A stretch of 44,711 nucleotides of DNA. Origin: Priapulus caudatus. Lineage: Eukaryota > Priapulida > Priapulimorpha > Priapulimorphida > Priapulidae. This document shows positions 31,701 through 42,740 of this stretch, in pieces. The notes beneath the pieces were generated by a model that searched no databases, had not been told where the DNA came from, and saw only the letters and a list, made by a program, of their open reading frames with translations. Each line of letters opens with the position of its first letter. Position 1 is the stretch's first letter. A program made the position numbers and the translations under genes. Location of the stretch: contig NW_014578508.1 of NCBI RefSeq assembly GCF_000485595.1, positions 24,707-69,417 on the forward strand. The letters are read 5' to 3'.

Positions 31701-32624
31701 GTAGGTGTCATAAGCTAATATAATTACTACGCTCGAATTTATAAAAGTATTTCTTCCAGTTTTCGAAACCACTGCCACTAGAGTTGTCTAGGGATGTTAC
31801 AAAATTTTGAGATGTCATAAATATACCCTAGAACCTTTGCCATCTGAAAGAGCATGACAATACATTTAATTTGATACCTTATTCACTTCCATACTTTTAG
31901 TTTTAAGGAAGTTATGGTAATTTTCATACGCATAAATTTTCATATTGATCCCCATTGGTTTTCTATTGTGTTGAAACAAAAGTTGTGATCGAGGAGAGCC
32001 AACGGCAACTGAAGAACAAAAATGCTCATAACTTTATTCAGGGTAAAGAACTCCATGTGAAATTTTTACAAAAAGTAGATTGAAGTATTTTGGATCAAAT
32101 ACATGATTTGTCTTTATAACAATCACATTTAATTACATAATTATTAATTAATTATTAATTAATTAAGTAATTAGTAATTAGGGATTTGGGCAAAGATTTG
32201 ACAGTCAACATTTCGGGACAAAAATGAAAACTTTCGAATCATCAGATTTCCATAAAATTTCACCAAAATCAAGTTAAGATGTTAAAGAAATGATGCACAT
32301 GCTTTTTTAGGGGATGCAAAACTTGCAATCTGTACTAAACAGGCCCTCAAGATGAGTCTAACTTTGAAGTAGCTCGTACGATCATCAAACGTAGCAGCAT
32401 TTCAATTTTATTTTTAAAGATGGTTGACCGAGTCCTCAATGATGTCATAGATGTGACGTGGGTGGGGAAAACACCATAGAACTAATCAGAACCCTCCCTT
32501 TTATTAGGGGGCCCGTCTGTCCTCGTAGTTGCTGGCGCAAGCACACTGTGACTTTTCAAGCGGCACTGCGCACTACATTGTCACTGCACTGCCATCCAGG
32601 GGGCCGTTGTCAGAAATAAAATTA

Positions 32625-32805
32625 GTCTTACCTGATTTACCTGATTCCACCCCTCACCTTTAGCCTAGGTTTGGAGTGGATCGCGGGGTAGGAAGACTAC
32701 TGTCTTGTATAAACCCCCATCCTTACATATTCATCCACATGGCTATTGAACGAGTTAATTGATTTAGCTTGTACTGCTTCTTCTGACAGGTTATTCCATA
32801 AGTAC
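32625..32805 (-). pseudogene. CR1-like LINE 3' end (reverse orientation)
   Basis: Minus-strand reading from 32805 gives the C-terminal end of a CR1/L2-type ORF2 (LWNNLSEEAVQAKSINSF), then a stop and a short 3' tail ending in the tandem AATCAGGTAAATCAGGTAA at 32628-32648. Such elements usually end in short repeats instead of poly(A). It is cut at its 5' side where the large foldback begins (32828). Confidence 0.78.
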
Positions 32806-33640
32806 TATAGGCTATAGCCTATAGGCCCTAGATACAATAATGTAACCCAACAAGAGTAGGGTTACAACGCGAGCCTATTCTTTTCTTTGGAGGAGCCCCT
32901 GAGTGATTCACTCACTGTAACTCAGGGCGGTTTTATGGTGCGTTTTTTGAGACTAGAACTTCCAAACTGGGTTAATTTATTCTAAACACGAACCTTTCAC
33001 CGCTATCCTGGGACTTACTATGTATTACAATATACTCTGTATTAAACTAATATAACCTGTTACAAAATTTCGAAGCGACGAGCGGCGATACTTCAAGCGC
33101 CATTTCTGTTGACCTGTGACGTACATATTCCCAATGCGCATAGCGTTCGGCTAACTTCGTGACTAGAACTTCCAAACTGGGTTAATTTATTATAAACACG
33201 AACCTTTCACCGCTATCCTGGGACTTACTATATGTATCACAATATACTCTGTATTAAACTAATAATCACAAGTGGAAATTTCCCGCCTATTTTCAACCCC
33301 TTTGTCCAACACACAAGCTTATGTAAACAACGTAGTAGGCCTATAGTGTGCACAGTGTAGGTGTTGTAAATTTTCACTGTCAAACTAACACAGCCAACTT
33401 TTCTGTCATTGTCTGGGTGTCACCGGGGAGGCTGCCGGTACGAAGACTATTTAAGGTAAGACTATAGTTAGAACAACAGTTTGAATTAAGTATAGTACAG
33501 TATATTACTATAGTAAATGTTTGTGGCGTCCGATTGCACCAAAAATAAATAAATAAAATAAAATTTAATAGGCCTACTAGGCCTACAGAGCCCTAAGCAA
33601 TTAGGGTCTTTTTTCTGTGAAATCAAGGCAATTGCTAGAC

Positions 33641-34555
33641 ATGTCGACCCCAACTACTACAGCTCCAGCTAAAAAGAGCAAGAAATGTGGAACATGCAAA
33701 GCATTAGTAAAATCGAGTGATAAAGGCCTGCAATGTGAATATTGCAGTTTTGGGTTTCACGGCAACTGCGAGTCAGTGAATGAGGCGACATATGAGGCGA
33801 TTGCTAGCTCCGAGGAACAAACGCACTGGTTTTGCCAAAAATGCAACTTGAAGGTGATGGACACCCTGATATTTATTCAGAGCGTTAAAGATGATAACGA
33901 GCAAATGAAAGCTGAACTGTCATCAATTAAAACTCAAGTGCACGAATTGTCACACAAGTTCGAGGAGGAGCTAAAAACTAAACCGAGCTACCAAGAAGTC
34001 GATGCTATGATCGATACCATGATTGGTGATAAAATAGCTAATATAACAGTCAATAGTGAAAGTGCATCGGGGCAGCTAAATCATCACTTACTAACCAAGT
34101 TAAACAGGCAGTCCAGGAACAGAGTGAATAGATACAAGAACAAATGAGACGCAAAAACAATGTCATCGTTTTCAATGTCCCTGAACTGAACACAAATCTT
34201 ATAGCAGAGAGAAAGAGGAAGGATACATATTTTTTTCTAGACATAGCTAACTCAGTATGTAATGCAGAAATAAAGCCTGAAGACATAGAAACAACTGATA
34301 GACTGGGTGTGAAACGGACTGATGGAGACAAACCTAGACCAATAAGAATAAAATTCAAATCCTCGGACCCGAAAAAGAGCCTATTCAGAAACCTGGGTAA
34401 ATTAACCGCGACCACAAGGGAGGAGCACCAAGGCATACATATTGACCATGACCAGACTCAATCACAGAGAGAAGAATATAAGAATCTGGCTCAGAAGCCA
34501 AAAAAAAAGAACAAGATGAGTAACCAGATTCCCCCTTTATCTACAGAGTAAGAGG
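33641..34555 (+). pseudogene. LINE ORF1: PHD finger, coiled coil, RRM-like region
   Basis: The likely start is ATG 33641. A PHD-type C4HC3 zinc finger spans about 33685-33850 (CGTC ... CEYC ... H-x2-C ... CQKC), as in ORF1 of several CR1-group LINEs, followed by a heptad-like stretch (about 33880-34000). The frame breaks near 34070, a TAG lies at 34129-34131, and the reading continues from 34144 with an RRM-like nucleic-acid-binding segment (RRKNNVIVFNVPE). A third break sits at the A-run at about 34499-34507, after which the family's basic tail continues in another frame. ORF1 proteins bind LINE RNA. Confidence 0.85.
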
Positions 34556-34659
34556 ACCCCCGTGGAAAAAAACGATAAAACAAATAAAAAAGAAAGAATA
34601 GGTCCTAAAAAACCTGTACATAATGCTCACCATGTAAATACGTTAAATGTTGACAAACT

Positions 34660-35478
34660 GTGCTGTATATATATACTAACGCCGACTCCCTCTCCAATAA
34701 AATGATCGAGCTTAAGACAATCGTTGGCATAGAAAAGCCACGTATGATTGCAATTACCGAAGTTAAACCTAAGAACTATAGAGACATTACATTATTGGAC
34801 TTCAAACTTGACGGATATATAATGCACCACACAAATGTGGCTAATAGAACAGGGAGAGGAGTACTAATTTATGTTCATGAAGTGATTAAAGTCAATGACA
34901 TTGAACTGGCTATCGAGTATGAGGAGTCATGTTGGATTGACATAAATCTCACTAATAGTGACAAACTATTAATAGGCTGTATATATAGGAGTGATAGTGG
35001 TTTACAAGACAATAACGACAAACTCTTGGATGTATTGCGTCATGTACTGTCACACAACTACAGTCACTACCTGATAATGGGTGATTTCAACTATAATAAT
35101 ATTGCATGGGATAGCTGGTCTACACCCAAGTCGGAACGTAGCAATGAATTCAAATTTATTGAGTGTGTAAGGGATTCATTTCTATACCAGCATGTGCGCA
35201 GACCAACTAGATTTAGAGCAGACGCTGAACCAAGCACCATCGACCTGATCCTCAGTAATGAAGAAAATATGGTTAGTGATGTCAATTACTATAGCCCTCT
35301 AGGGCGAAGTGATCACTCGGTATTAGTCTTCGACTTCGTTTGCTACATTGTGATGGATAGTAACCCAAGAATGAAATTCTCATATCATAAAGGCAACTTT
35401 CTTGATATGAACAGCGAAATGACGCTAGACTGGCCCGACTACTTTAAAGACTACAGTGATGATGTAGCTCTACAATAG
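34660..35478 (+). pseudogene. LINE ORF2: apurinic-type endonuclease domain
   Basis: Open frame containing the exonuclease-endonuclease-phosphatase fold: TNADSLSNK at the start, catalytic Glu in AITEVKPKN, GDFNYNNIAW (Asp/Asn pair) and the terminal SDHSVL. In these LINEs it nicks the target DNA to prime reverse transcription. A TGA lies just upstream (34651-34653), so the true N-terminus is lost or shifted at a TATATA slippage site. The frame is lost near 35470, and the polymerase continues one frame over. Confidence 0.9.
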
Positions 35479-37567
35479 CCTGTTCAAGAATAAGTTACTG
35501 CAAATCCAAGATAAACACATTCCACACAGGCTAACAAAGGGTCCGTCACAGTGAATGAACAAAGGAAAGTTCCCAATCGACAAGGAAACCAGAAAGGAGA
35601 TACGCAGCAAACATAGGGCATGGGAGAAGGCATACAATACCGAGTCGGAGAGCTCTAAGATAATTTATAATAGACAGAGGAACAAAGTGCGAAAATTAAC
35701 CAGAAGGCTACATATGGACTATGAAAAAAATATTGCTAGGGAAGCCAAGTCGAACCCTAAACGTTTTTGGCAATATGCCAAATCAAAGACTAAGACAAAT
35801 AGCAATGTGACTCAGCTGGTGGTTTCATCGGACGACCCTAACAGTAACGAACAGTTAACTTCCAATGACAGTCAGAAGGCAGAAATTCTTGTTAAACATT
35901 TTAGTAGTGTTTTTACTAATGAACAAGCGGGAGACATACCGAGCATTGATGATAGACATGTGGATGAGATCCTAAGCGACTTAGAATTTACGGAGAGGAA
36001 TGTGTTTGACAAACTGTCGAGTCTCGATATTAGTAAGTCATCCGGACCTGACAATCTACATCCAAGAATTCTAAAAGAGTTAGCCTGTTCAATTGCAAAA
36101 CCGATATCACTGATTTTCAACACCTCACTACGGTCTCGGGTGTTGCCGGAAGACTGGAAACTAGGCCACATTACTGCAATCCACAAGAAAGGAAAACGAA
36201 AGTTGCCAAATAACTATAGGCCCATTAGTCTAACAATTATATTATGTAAGGTTCTTGAGTCATTGATCAGGGAGTCAATTATCGATCACTTTAGAAGGAA
36301 TAACTTATTTAGCAACAAACAATTTGGATTTATAACAGGTCGCTCGACTACACTCCAACTACTAAATGTGCTGGAGTCCTGGACAAAAACTCTGGATGAA
36401 GGTGGAACAGTTGAGTGTGTCTATATGGACTTTATGAAAGCCTTTGATACAGTGCCACATCAGCGACTTCTTGCTAAAATTAAAAGTAATGGCTTAGGTA
36501 GAAATGTCCTCGGCTGGATATCATCCTTCCTAACGAACAGACAACAACGAGTGTGCATAAATGGGAATTACTCTAACTGGGGCAAGGTTACCAGTGGAAT
36601 ACCTCAAGGAAGTGTCTTGGGTCCGATTTTATTTGTCATCTACATAAATGACCTACCGGATGTAATTAAAAACTCTCTCGTCTACCTGTTTGCAGACGAC
36701 ACCAAAATCTTTAAAGGTATAGTCTGTGATAATGACAGACGAGCTTTACAATGTCATCTGTCAGCACTACAGGTGCGGTCAGAGATTTGGCTCTTAAAAT
36801 TCCATCCGAAAAAATGTGAGGTACTTACACTTAGAAAGGACAAAAAATTAGCATATCCATATTACCTGGAAACAGATGGTAATCAATACCCCTTCAAACA
36901 TGTCGAGCACGAAATAGACCTTGGAATTACCGTGAGCACCAACCTTGATTTCGACAATCATATCCATGAAAATGTGAACAAAGGAAATAGCATGATGGGC
37001 CTTATCAGAAGAACATTCAGCTACATTGATGAGGAGAACTTTGTATTATTATATAAGGCCTTTGTTCGACCACATCTAGAGTACGGGAATGCCGTCTGGA
37101 GACCTCATAAAATCGAACAGATTTCTGCATTATAAAATGTACAGCGGAGAGCAACTAAATTAGTACCAGCTATTAAAAATCTACCTTACGAGAAGAGACC
37201 AAAAAGGTTGCGCCCCCCGACCCTAGCTTATAGACGTCTCCGCGGCGATATGATAGAAACCTACAAGATGTTCAACAGCTATGACCCAGATGTCTCACTA
37301 GACCTACAACGTAGAGTCAGCAGCACAAGAGGCCACACATATAAACTATGTATGCATAGACCAAACAAAGACATAGGGAAATACTCATTCAGCAACCGCA
37401 TAGTACAACCATGGAATAGCTTAAGCGACAACACAGTGTGCTCAAATAACCTAAAAACATTCGAGGCTCGACTGGATCGTCAGTGGCAGAATGAGAGTCT
37501 TCACTACGACTACCGCGCTTCTCCACCGGGAGCACGTAGAAAGCAGGACCCTAATACAGAGGCCTAG
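35479..37567 (+). pseudogene. LINE ORF2: reverse transcriptase domain
   Basis: After the frameshift near 35470 the frame meets a TGA (35552-35554), then stays open to 37132. Reverse transcriptase blocks seen: SSGPDNLHPRILKEL, YRPISLT, DFMKAFDTVPHQRLL, SGIPQGSVLGPILFVIYIND and the catalytic FADDTKIF (about 36690). A TAA at 37133-37135 interrupts the C-terminal part, which resumes in the same frame to the TAG at 37565-37567. The order matches CR1/Jockey-group LINEs. I count one frameshift and two nonsense codons in this domain. Confidence 0.92.
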
Positions 37568-38937
37568 GCCTGAGTTCGGAAATATATCCTGAGGTATCCT
37601 GAGGTAATATAACCTGTTACAAAATTTCGAAGCGACGAGCGGCGATACTTCGAGCGCCATTTCTGTTGACCTGTGACGTACAGATTACCTATGCGCATAG
37701 CGTTCGGCTAACTTCGTCATGACGTCATGACTGACAGCAGGCATATCCCATGATACACTCGATCTTGGAGCCGAAGTTAGCCGAATGCTATGCGCATTGG
37801 GATTGCGTACGTCACAGGTCAACAGAAATGGCGCTCGAAATATCGCCGCTCGTCGCTTCGAAATTTTGTAACAGGTTATATTAGTTTAATACGGATTGAG
37901 TATTGTGATACATAGTCCAGGTACAAAGTCCCAGGATAGCAGAGAAAGGTTTGTGTTTAGAATAAACCAAGTTTGGAAGTTCTAGTCTCGAAAAACGCAC
38001 CATAAAACCACCCTGGGTGATTCACTCGGGGGCTCCTCCAAAGAAAAGAATAGGCTCGCGTTGTAACCCTACTCTTGTTGGGTTACATTATTTTATCTAG
38101 TTATTCCAGTGATTTGTTCACTGGAACAACTGTCTTAACATTAATTAGTCTTAACATTAACTTCCACTCGTAAACCGTTGACAGAAACATCGTAATGTTA
38201 CGAGAACGAAAAATCATCGGAAATTTCCTCCTAACATTACGAGAGCCCAGACCCTCTCGTAACTTTAATATTAAGATGAAAATAACACCTTTAGACTAAG
38301 AATTACAAATATAGTAATATTAGATTGTATATTAATGAGTAATATGTGTGTGTTTTTTATAAAAAACACATCACAAACATTAATTATCTACCGTTCGTAA
38401 AACAAAACAAAACATTTACAAATGGCGTATGGCATTTGTTCTCTTGTTTTAAATACTCTGCACTGACCACGACTCTCGCGTCTCGTGTTACAGTGTGAGA
38501 ATTTGTCTTGTTGCGCAGAATAAATTCAAGACCGTGTCGTTTTTCATCAAATATTATTTATGTGGTTAGCCATCATAATATGCATAAATTACTGTGATGT
38601 ACAATAAATGTGTATCAATTTGAATTTTGTGATCGATTCTCATCCAATCAGCAGCTTTGTGACATCAAATTATGAAGTTCCTGTTATCGTGAGTTTTCTA
38701 ATAGCTGCGATGTGTTTCTGTCAACGCTCCTATCGTAACATTTTAACATTAGTCGTAAGTGTTATCTTAGCATTAACATTAGCATTATTACCTTTACGAT
38801 GTTTCTGACAACGGCCCCCAGGCACCTACAAGTTACAATTTAACTGCTGGTGACACGTATCGTGTCCCCCATAACATAATGCATCCCCCGTATCGTGTCC
38901 CCTGTATCATGTCCTCCTCTGTAATATGTCCATGTAA

Positions 38938-39123
<186 letters not shown>

Positions 39124-39328
39124 TAGCGATTTCAAGTGCATTCCACCTTGCCCCTGACATGACCCAAGTGCATTCCAAGACGTTCGATTGTGTTGGAGTC
39201 GGAGTCGGAGTCAAGTCGCCGAGTTGGAGAAATAGAATGTCCGTGTTCTATTTTGCACGACTCGGACGATTTGCTGACAAAAATCGATAGTGTAAACGCA
39301 GCATAATATGTTACCTGTATATACCGGT

Positions 39329-39544
39329 ACTGTATACGCTGTATATTTCGCGATGGTTTAATTTTCACAAATTTCGCGAACGTGTCCCCGACCGCGAAAA
39401 TAACATGCAACACGCGAATAATTTATACCGAATAATACCGAATAATTCATAATTCACCGACTGCGAAATTAACCACTCACGAAATTGTCCGTCAAGTCTA
39501 AATTGGCGAAAATATCTGTACGCGAAAAATATGGCGTATACAGT
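39329..39544. mobile_element. TTCGCGA-type MITE
   Basis: Inverted ends ACTGTATACGC (39329-39339) and GCGTATACAGT (39534-39544), extending into TATTTCGCG / CGCGAAAAATA. The interior is rich in TTCGCGA. A right-half relative is at 14573-14675. Confidence 0.75.
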
Positions 39545-39867
39545 GGTTTACTCCCGAGAAACGAACGGCTCGACATAAGAATTTTCGAGATACGAACGAC
39601 CTCCCGTTGAACGTAATGTATTCTACAAACTAATAAAATTCAACATACGAACGTCTTATGAATCGGCTTATCGGGGCAGAGGCCTAGCGCGCGCTCTTTT
39701 CGGTGTGTCAGTTTAAGTACGTGACTCATTGAATGTGCTTATGCTCTCACGATTGCACTTGCTGTATGTAATTTGCTGTACGTCCTGTATAGGGTTCGAG
39801 ATACAAATTTTTCGAGATCCGAACAAATCTGTGGAACGAATTAAATTTGTAGCTCGGAGGTCCACTG
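39541..39867. mobile_element. pogo/Tc1-like MITE candidate
   Basis: Starts CAGTGG and ends CCACTG, with TA on each side (39539-39540 and 39868-39869), the target duplication of Tc1/mariner/pogo elements. Inner sequences TTTTCGAGATACGAAC (left) and GTTCGAGATACAAATTTTTC (interior right) recur. No transposase. Its left tip overlaps the end of the preceding MITE by 4 bp. Confidence 0.6.
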
Positions 39868-40006
39868 TATATTAATAGAGTTTAGTAAAGTATGTGTCAC
39901 TGTGTAGGGTGATCTAATGTTACCTGTGTATAGTAATGGGATAAGTGAAGGTATGTGTGTGTAGGATGAGTGTATGGAAATCTAAGCTAACCTGTTGTAA
40001 TACAGG

Positions 40007-40243
40007 CAGTGTTTCCCCTGCATTGAAACACCGCCTCACTGACGAAAATCATTGTTCTTCCATAGAACAGTGCTTATAATGCACCATAATAGCCTAGAAT
40101 GCACCAATTTGCACCATTTTTTCAAAAATGGTCTGGGGGTAATGCCCCCCCGGCCCCCTAACTGGGCTAGGACCTCGAAACGCGCAAACAAACACACACA
40201 AATTTACCACCTCACAGACCTTTTTGGCCAGGGGAAACCATTG
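40007..40243. mobile_element. MITE candidate with GTTTCCCCTG ends
   Basis: CAGTGTTTCCCCTG on the left (40007-40020) and CAGGGGAAACCATTG on the right (40229-40243) are near-complements; ACAGG borders both sides. The ends resemble hAT-type tips, but an 8-bp duplication is not evident. Confidence 0.45.
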
Positions 40244-40278
40244 ACAGGTCACGGTGATGTTTAATTACCTTTGCACAC

Positions 40279-40476
40279 GGGTGATACTCCATTAGGAGTA
40301 TTCCCAACTTTAATGTTATTAATGGTCATAACAACATATATATATATATACTCATATATTAGTTTGTGGTTTAATGTCATTTACCTTAGGGTTATGGTTA
40401 GGGTTAGGATTATCAATCATTAATCATTAATCATTAATAATATCAAAGTTGTAACACTCCTAATGGAGCGTTAGCC
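40279..40476. mobile_element. MULE-like MITE family M2, copy 2, with TTAGGG repeats
   Basis: Same ends and interior order as 23289-23508: CATTAGGAGTATTCCC left end, AT microsatellite, TTAGGG-like hexamers (40385-40415), then AACACTCCTAATGGAGCG. Flanked by TTTGCACAC (40270-40278) and GTTGCACAC (40477-40485), a 9-bp duplication with one change. Confidence 0.87.
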
Positions 40477-41514
40477 GTTGCACACCGAATCTTCAAAATT
40501 TCTCATTCATCCTGACAAAGGCTGCTATCTAGACCAGTTGTCGAGACCGCTGCTATCGGTTTCATTTCGCCGAGTCATCTCAAAGCAAATTTACTCTGAA
40601 GGCGATTCCGTACAATGGCGGGTAAACGCAGAGTCGAGATGTGCGTGCGTGTGTTCGTGTTGGAGTCCGGCGTCAGTCCGCTGTAAAATCGGGTGCGGTG
40701 CGGCTGTATCCAGACACTGATAGCTTGTTGCTTGTTCATACTCTGGGCATTCCAGATGCGCTTGTAAATTGTCGTCCAATTGAGTCCGGAGTCAAATACA
40801 CCCTGATTTACTGTTGGACTCCCTGATTGGACATATGCAGGAGTCCGTGTGACTCCCTGAAAATTCTGCCATACTAACCAGATGAGATGGGATACTAGAG
40901 AAGCGTTGCCGAAAGGAGGTGTTGATTCGAAGCGCTGAGCGCAGATCTTGCGCGCAGTTCAGCGGCAAGGCGCACGCGACCGCGGCAACGTCCTACGACA
41001 GTATGCAGCGCTGGCAGCTATGGATCCGTGCGCCGAATGCATAGGCCGGCGCACGGATCCATAGCTGGCAGTGAACAGTCGAGAATTTTACCGGGAATAC
41101 AATGAAAGAGCTCAGCTGCATTGAGCTGCTGTTGTTTGCAAGTTCAATGAAAATATGAATAAAAGTGTCAACACTTTCTACTTCTACACTGTGTTGTATA
41201 ACTTTTATTATGAATTGTATTTTATTAGGCTTCATGTAACGAGCGGCAGCTGCAGCAGATACATGAGCTGGGTTTTATAATAATACATGCGGAAATAATA
41301 CGCCTCTATTCATGTAAATAGAAATGTTGACCTATATACAAACAATGAGGAGGTAATAATCACAATAGCTGAATAGCTCCTGATATTATCTGTGAATTGT
41401 GCGTGTTAGATGACATACTTATGTTACGCCATGACTTGCGGCCAGGCTAAAAAATAATTTTGTTGAGGGAACGTATTTTTGTGACTTCCTAATGAACATT
41501 TTAAAGACACTGAC

Positions 41515-41640
41515 GCACGCACTGAGCGACGCACACACACATACAAACACGTACATGCACCCATACAAATGTCTGTGCCGGCCTGCGTGCGTACGTACGT
41601 GCGTCGGTGTGTGACTGCGTGCGTTCATACATGTATAGGC
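41515..41640. repeat. ACAC/TGCG mixed simple repeat
   Basis: CACACA and TGCGTGCGTACGTACG-type short runs; a minus-strand open frame across it is a repeat translation. Confidence 0.7.
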
Positions 41641-41719
41641 TCGTGTGTGCGTATTTGAGTGCTTCGTAGTACTACAGCTAGCTATGTGCTTGCGTGCTTG
41701 GCTGCCTGTATAAGTAGGT

Positions 41720-42495
41720 ACTCGCGTTAATTTCGCACCCTGCTATCCGCCATAATATCAAGAGTACATAATAGAGAAGAGTATGACACTGTTTTAACAG
41801 CGTTTTGCATAGTTTTCAACTTGTAAATATTCTATTAATATGTGAATAAATATATTCAAACTTTACCTTGTTTTCGTCTATGATTCTCCCTTAATCATAT
41901 GACACCCCCAATTTACCTGAAAGTCGTATGTGTTCTTCAAAAAAGTTATTTGAATACGACACGGTTTCGTACAGTTTTCACGCATGGATGCATGTTTCAG
42001 ACCAAACTTTGTTATGGGATTAGTGTTCTATTGTCTATGACGAAACTTTGGGGGCCGTATGGGATATTAGGCATCGAATTGTATTCAGCGTGCAGCGTTT
42101 CCAGCGTGCTAAAAGTAAATGTGATCACGACAAGCTAGCTAGCCGCTGATTCCCTTACGGCCCCCAGCGTACCGTCATAGACAATAGAACACTAATCCCA
42201 TAACAAAGTTTGGTCTGAAACATGCATCCGTGCGTGAAAACTGTACGAAACCGTGTCGTATTCAAATAACTTTTTTGAAGAACACATACAATTTTCAGGT
42301 AAATTGGTGGTGTCATATGATTAAGGGAGAATCATAGACGAAAACAAGGTAAAGTTTGAATATATTTATTCACATATTGATAGAATATTTACAAGTTGAA
42401 AACTATGCAAAACGCTGTTAAAACAGTGTCATACTCTTCTCTATTATGTACTCTTGATATTATGGCGGATAGCAGGGTGCGAAATTAACGCGAGT
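41720..42495. mobile_element. second long foldback element, ~350-bp arms
   Basis: Arms 41720 to about 42070 and about 42150 to 42495 are near-perfect complements (tip ACTCGCGTTAATTTCGCACC). The centre of about 80 bp is unique. No coding frame. The tips and arms do not match the 32.8-38.1 kb foldback, so it is a different family; class unknown. Confidence 0.9.
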
Positions 42496-42559
42496 CCGGA
42501 TTTACTACTAGCGGATATCCGGCTGCAGATCGTCGGCGAAGCGCTCAAACGCCGCCCTG

Positions 42560-42740
42560 GTGACGAGAGAGAGAGAGAGAGCGAGTGAGGCAAGGGAGAG
42601 AGAGAGGAGTGAGGGGAAAGACGAGGCGAGGGAGGCAATGAGAGAGAAGGAAAGATGGATATGAGAGAAGAGAGAGGCCGAATCAGATAAAGAGGGGGAG
42701 AGAGGCATGGGGGTAAGAGTGAATGGAGAATGAAGGGAGG
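42560..42740. repeat. GA-rich low-complexity tract
   Basis: GAGAGAG and GGGAGAGAG runs; minus-strand frames over it are Ser/Leu/Pro translations of the repeat. Confidence 0.9.

Larger units (their letters stand above)
33263..37607 (+). mobile_element. CR1-like non-LTR retrotransposon (LINE) nested in the foldback
   Basis: About 4.3 kb inserted between blocks of the foldback element: the intact junction (ACTAA|TATAACC) is visible at 33050, and its two halves flank the LINE. It has a 5' UTR, ORF1 with a PHD finger, and ORF2 with endonuclease and reverse transcriptase. The 3' end is a tandem ATCCTGAGGTATCCTGAGGTAA (37585-37607), not poly(A). It appears full length but carries several stops and frameshifts. 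No separate target duplication is seen. Confidence 0.88.
32828..38100. mobile_element. 5.3-kb foldback element with ~330-bp inverted arms
   Basis: Left arm 32828-33158 and right arm 37773-38100 are near-complements from CTAGATA at the tips inward. Three arm segments are recognisable: tip (32828-32950), GACTAGAACTTCC block (32951-33050) and AACCTGTTACAAAATTTCG block (33051-33158). The middle block is repeated directly at 33161-33262 and the inner block at 37608-37718. Removing the LINE at 33263-37607 leaves a foldback of about 930 bp with a short centre (37719-37772). No transposase frame is present, so it is non-autonomous; the target duplication is unclear. Confidence 0.88.

Noticed and set aside
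38608-38808. 66-codon hydrophobic open frame as a small membrane protein
   Set aside because: Lies in an intron among TAACATTA repeats, with no homologous motif or supporting signal.
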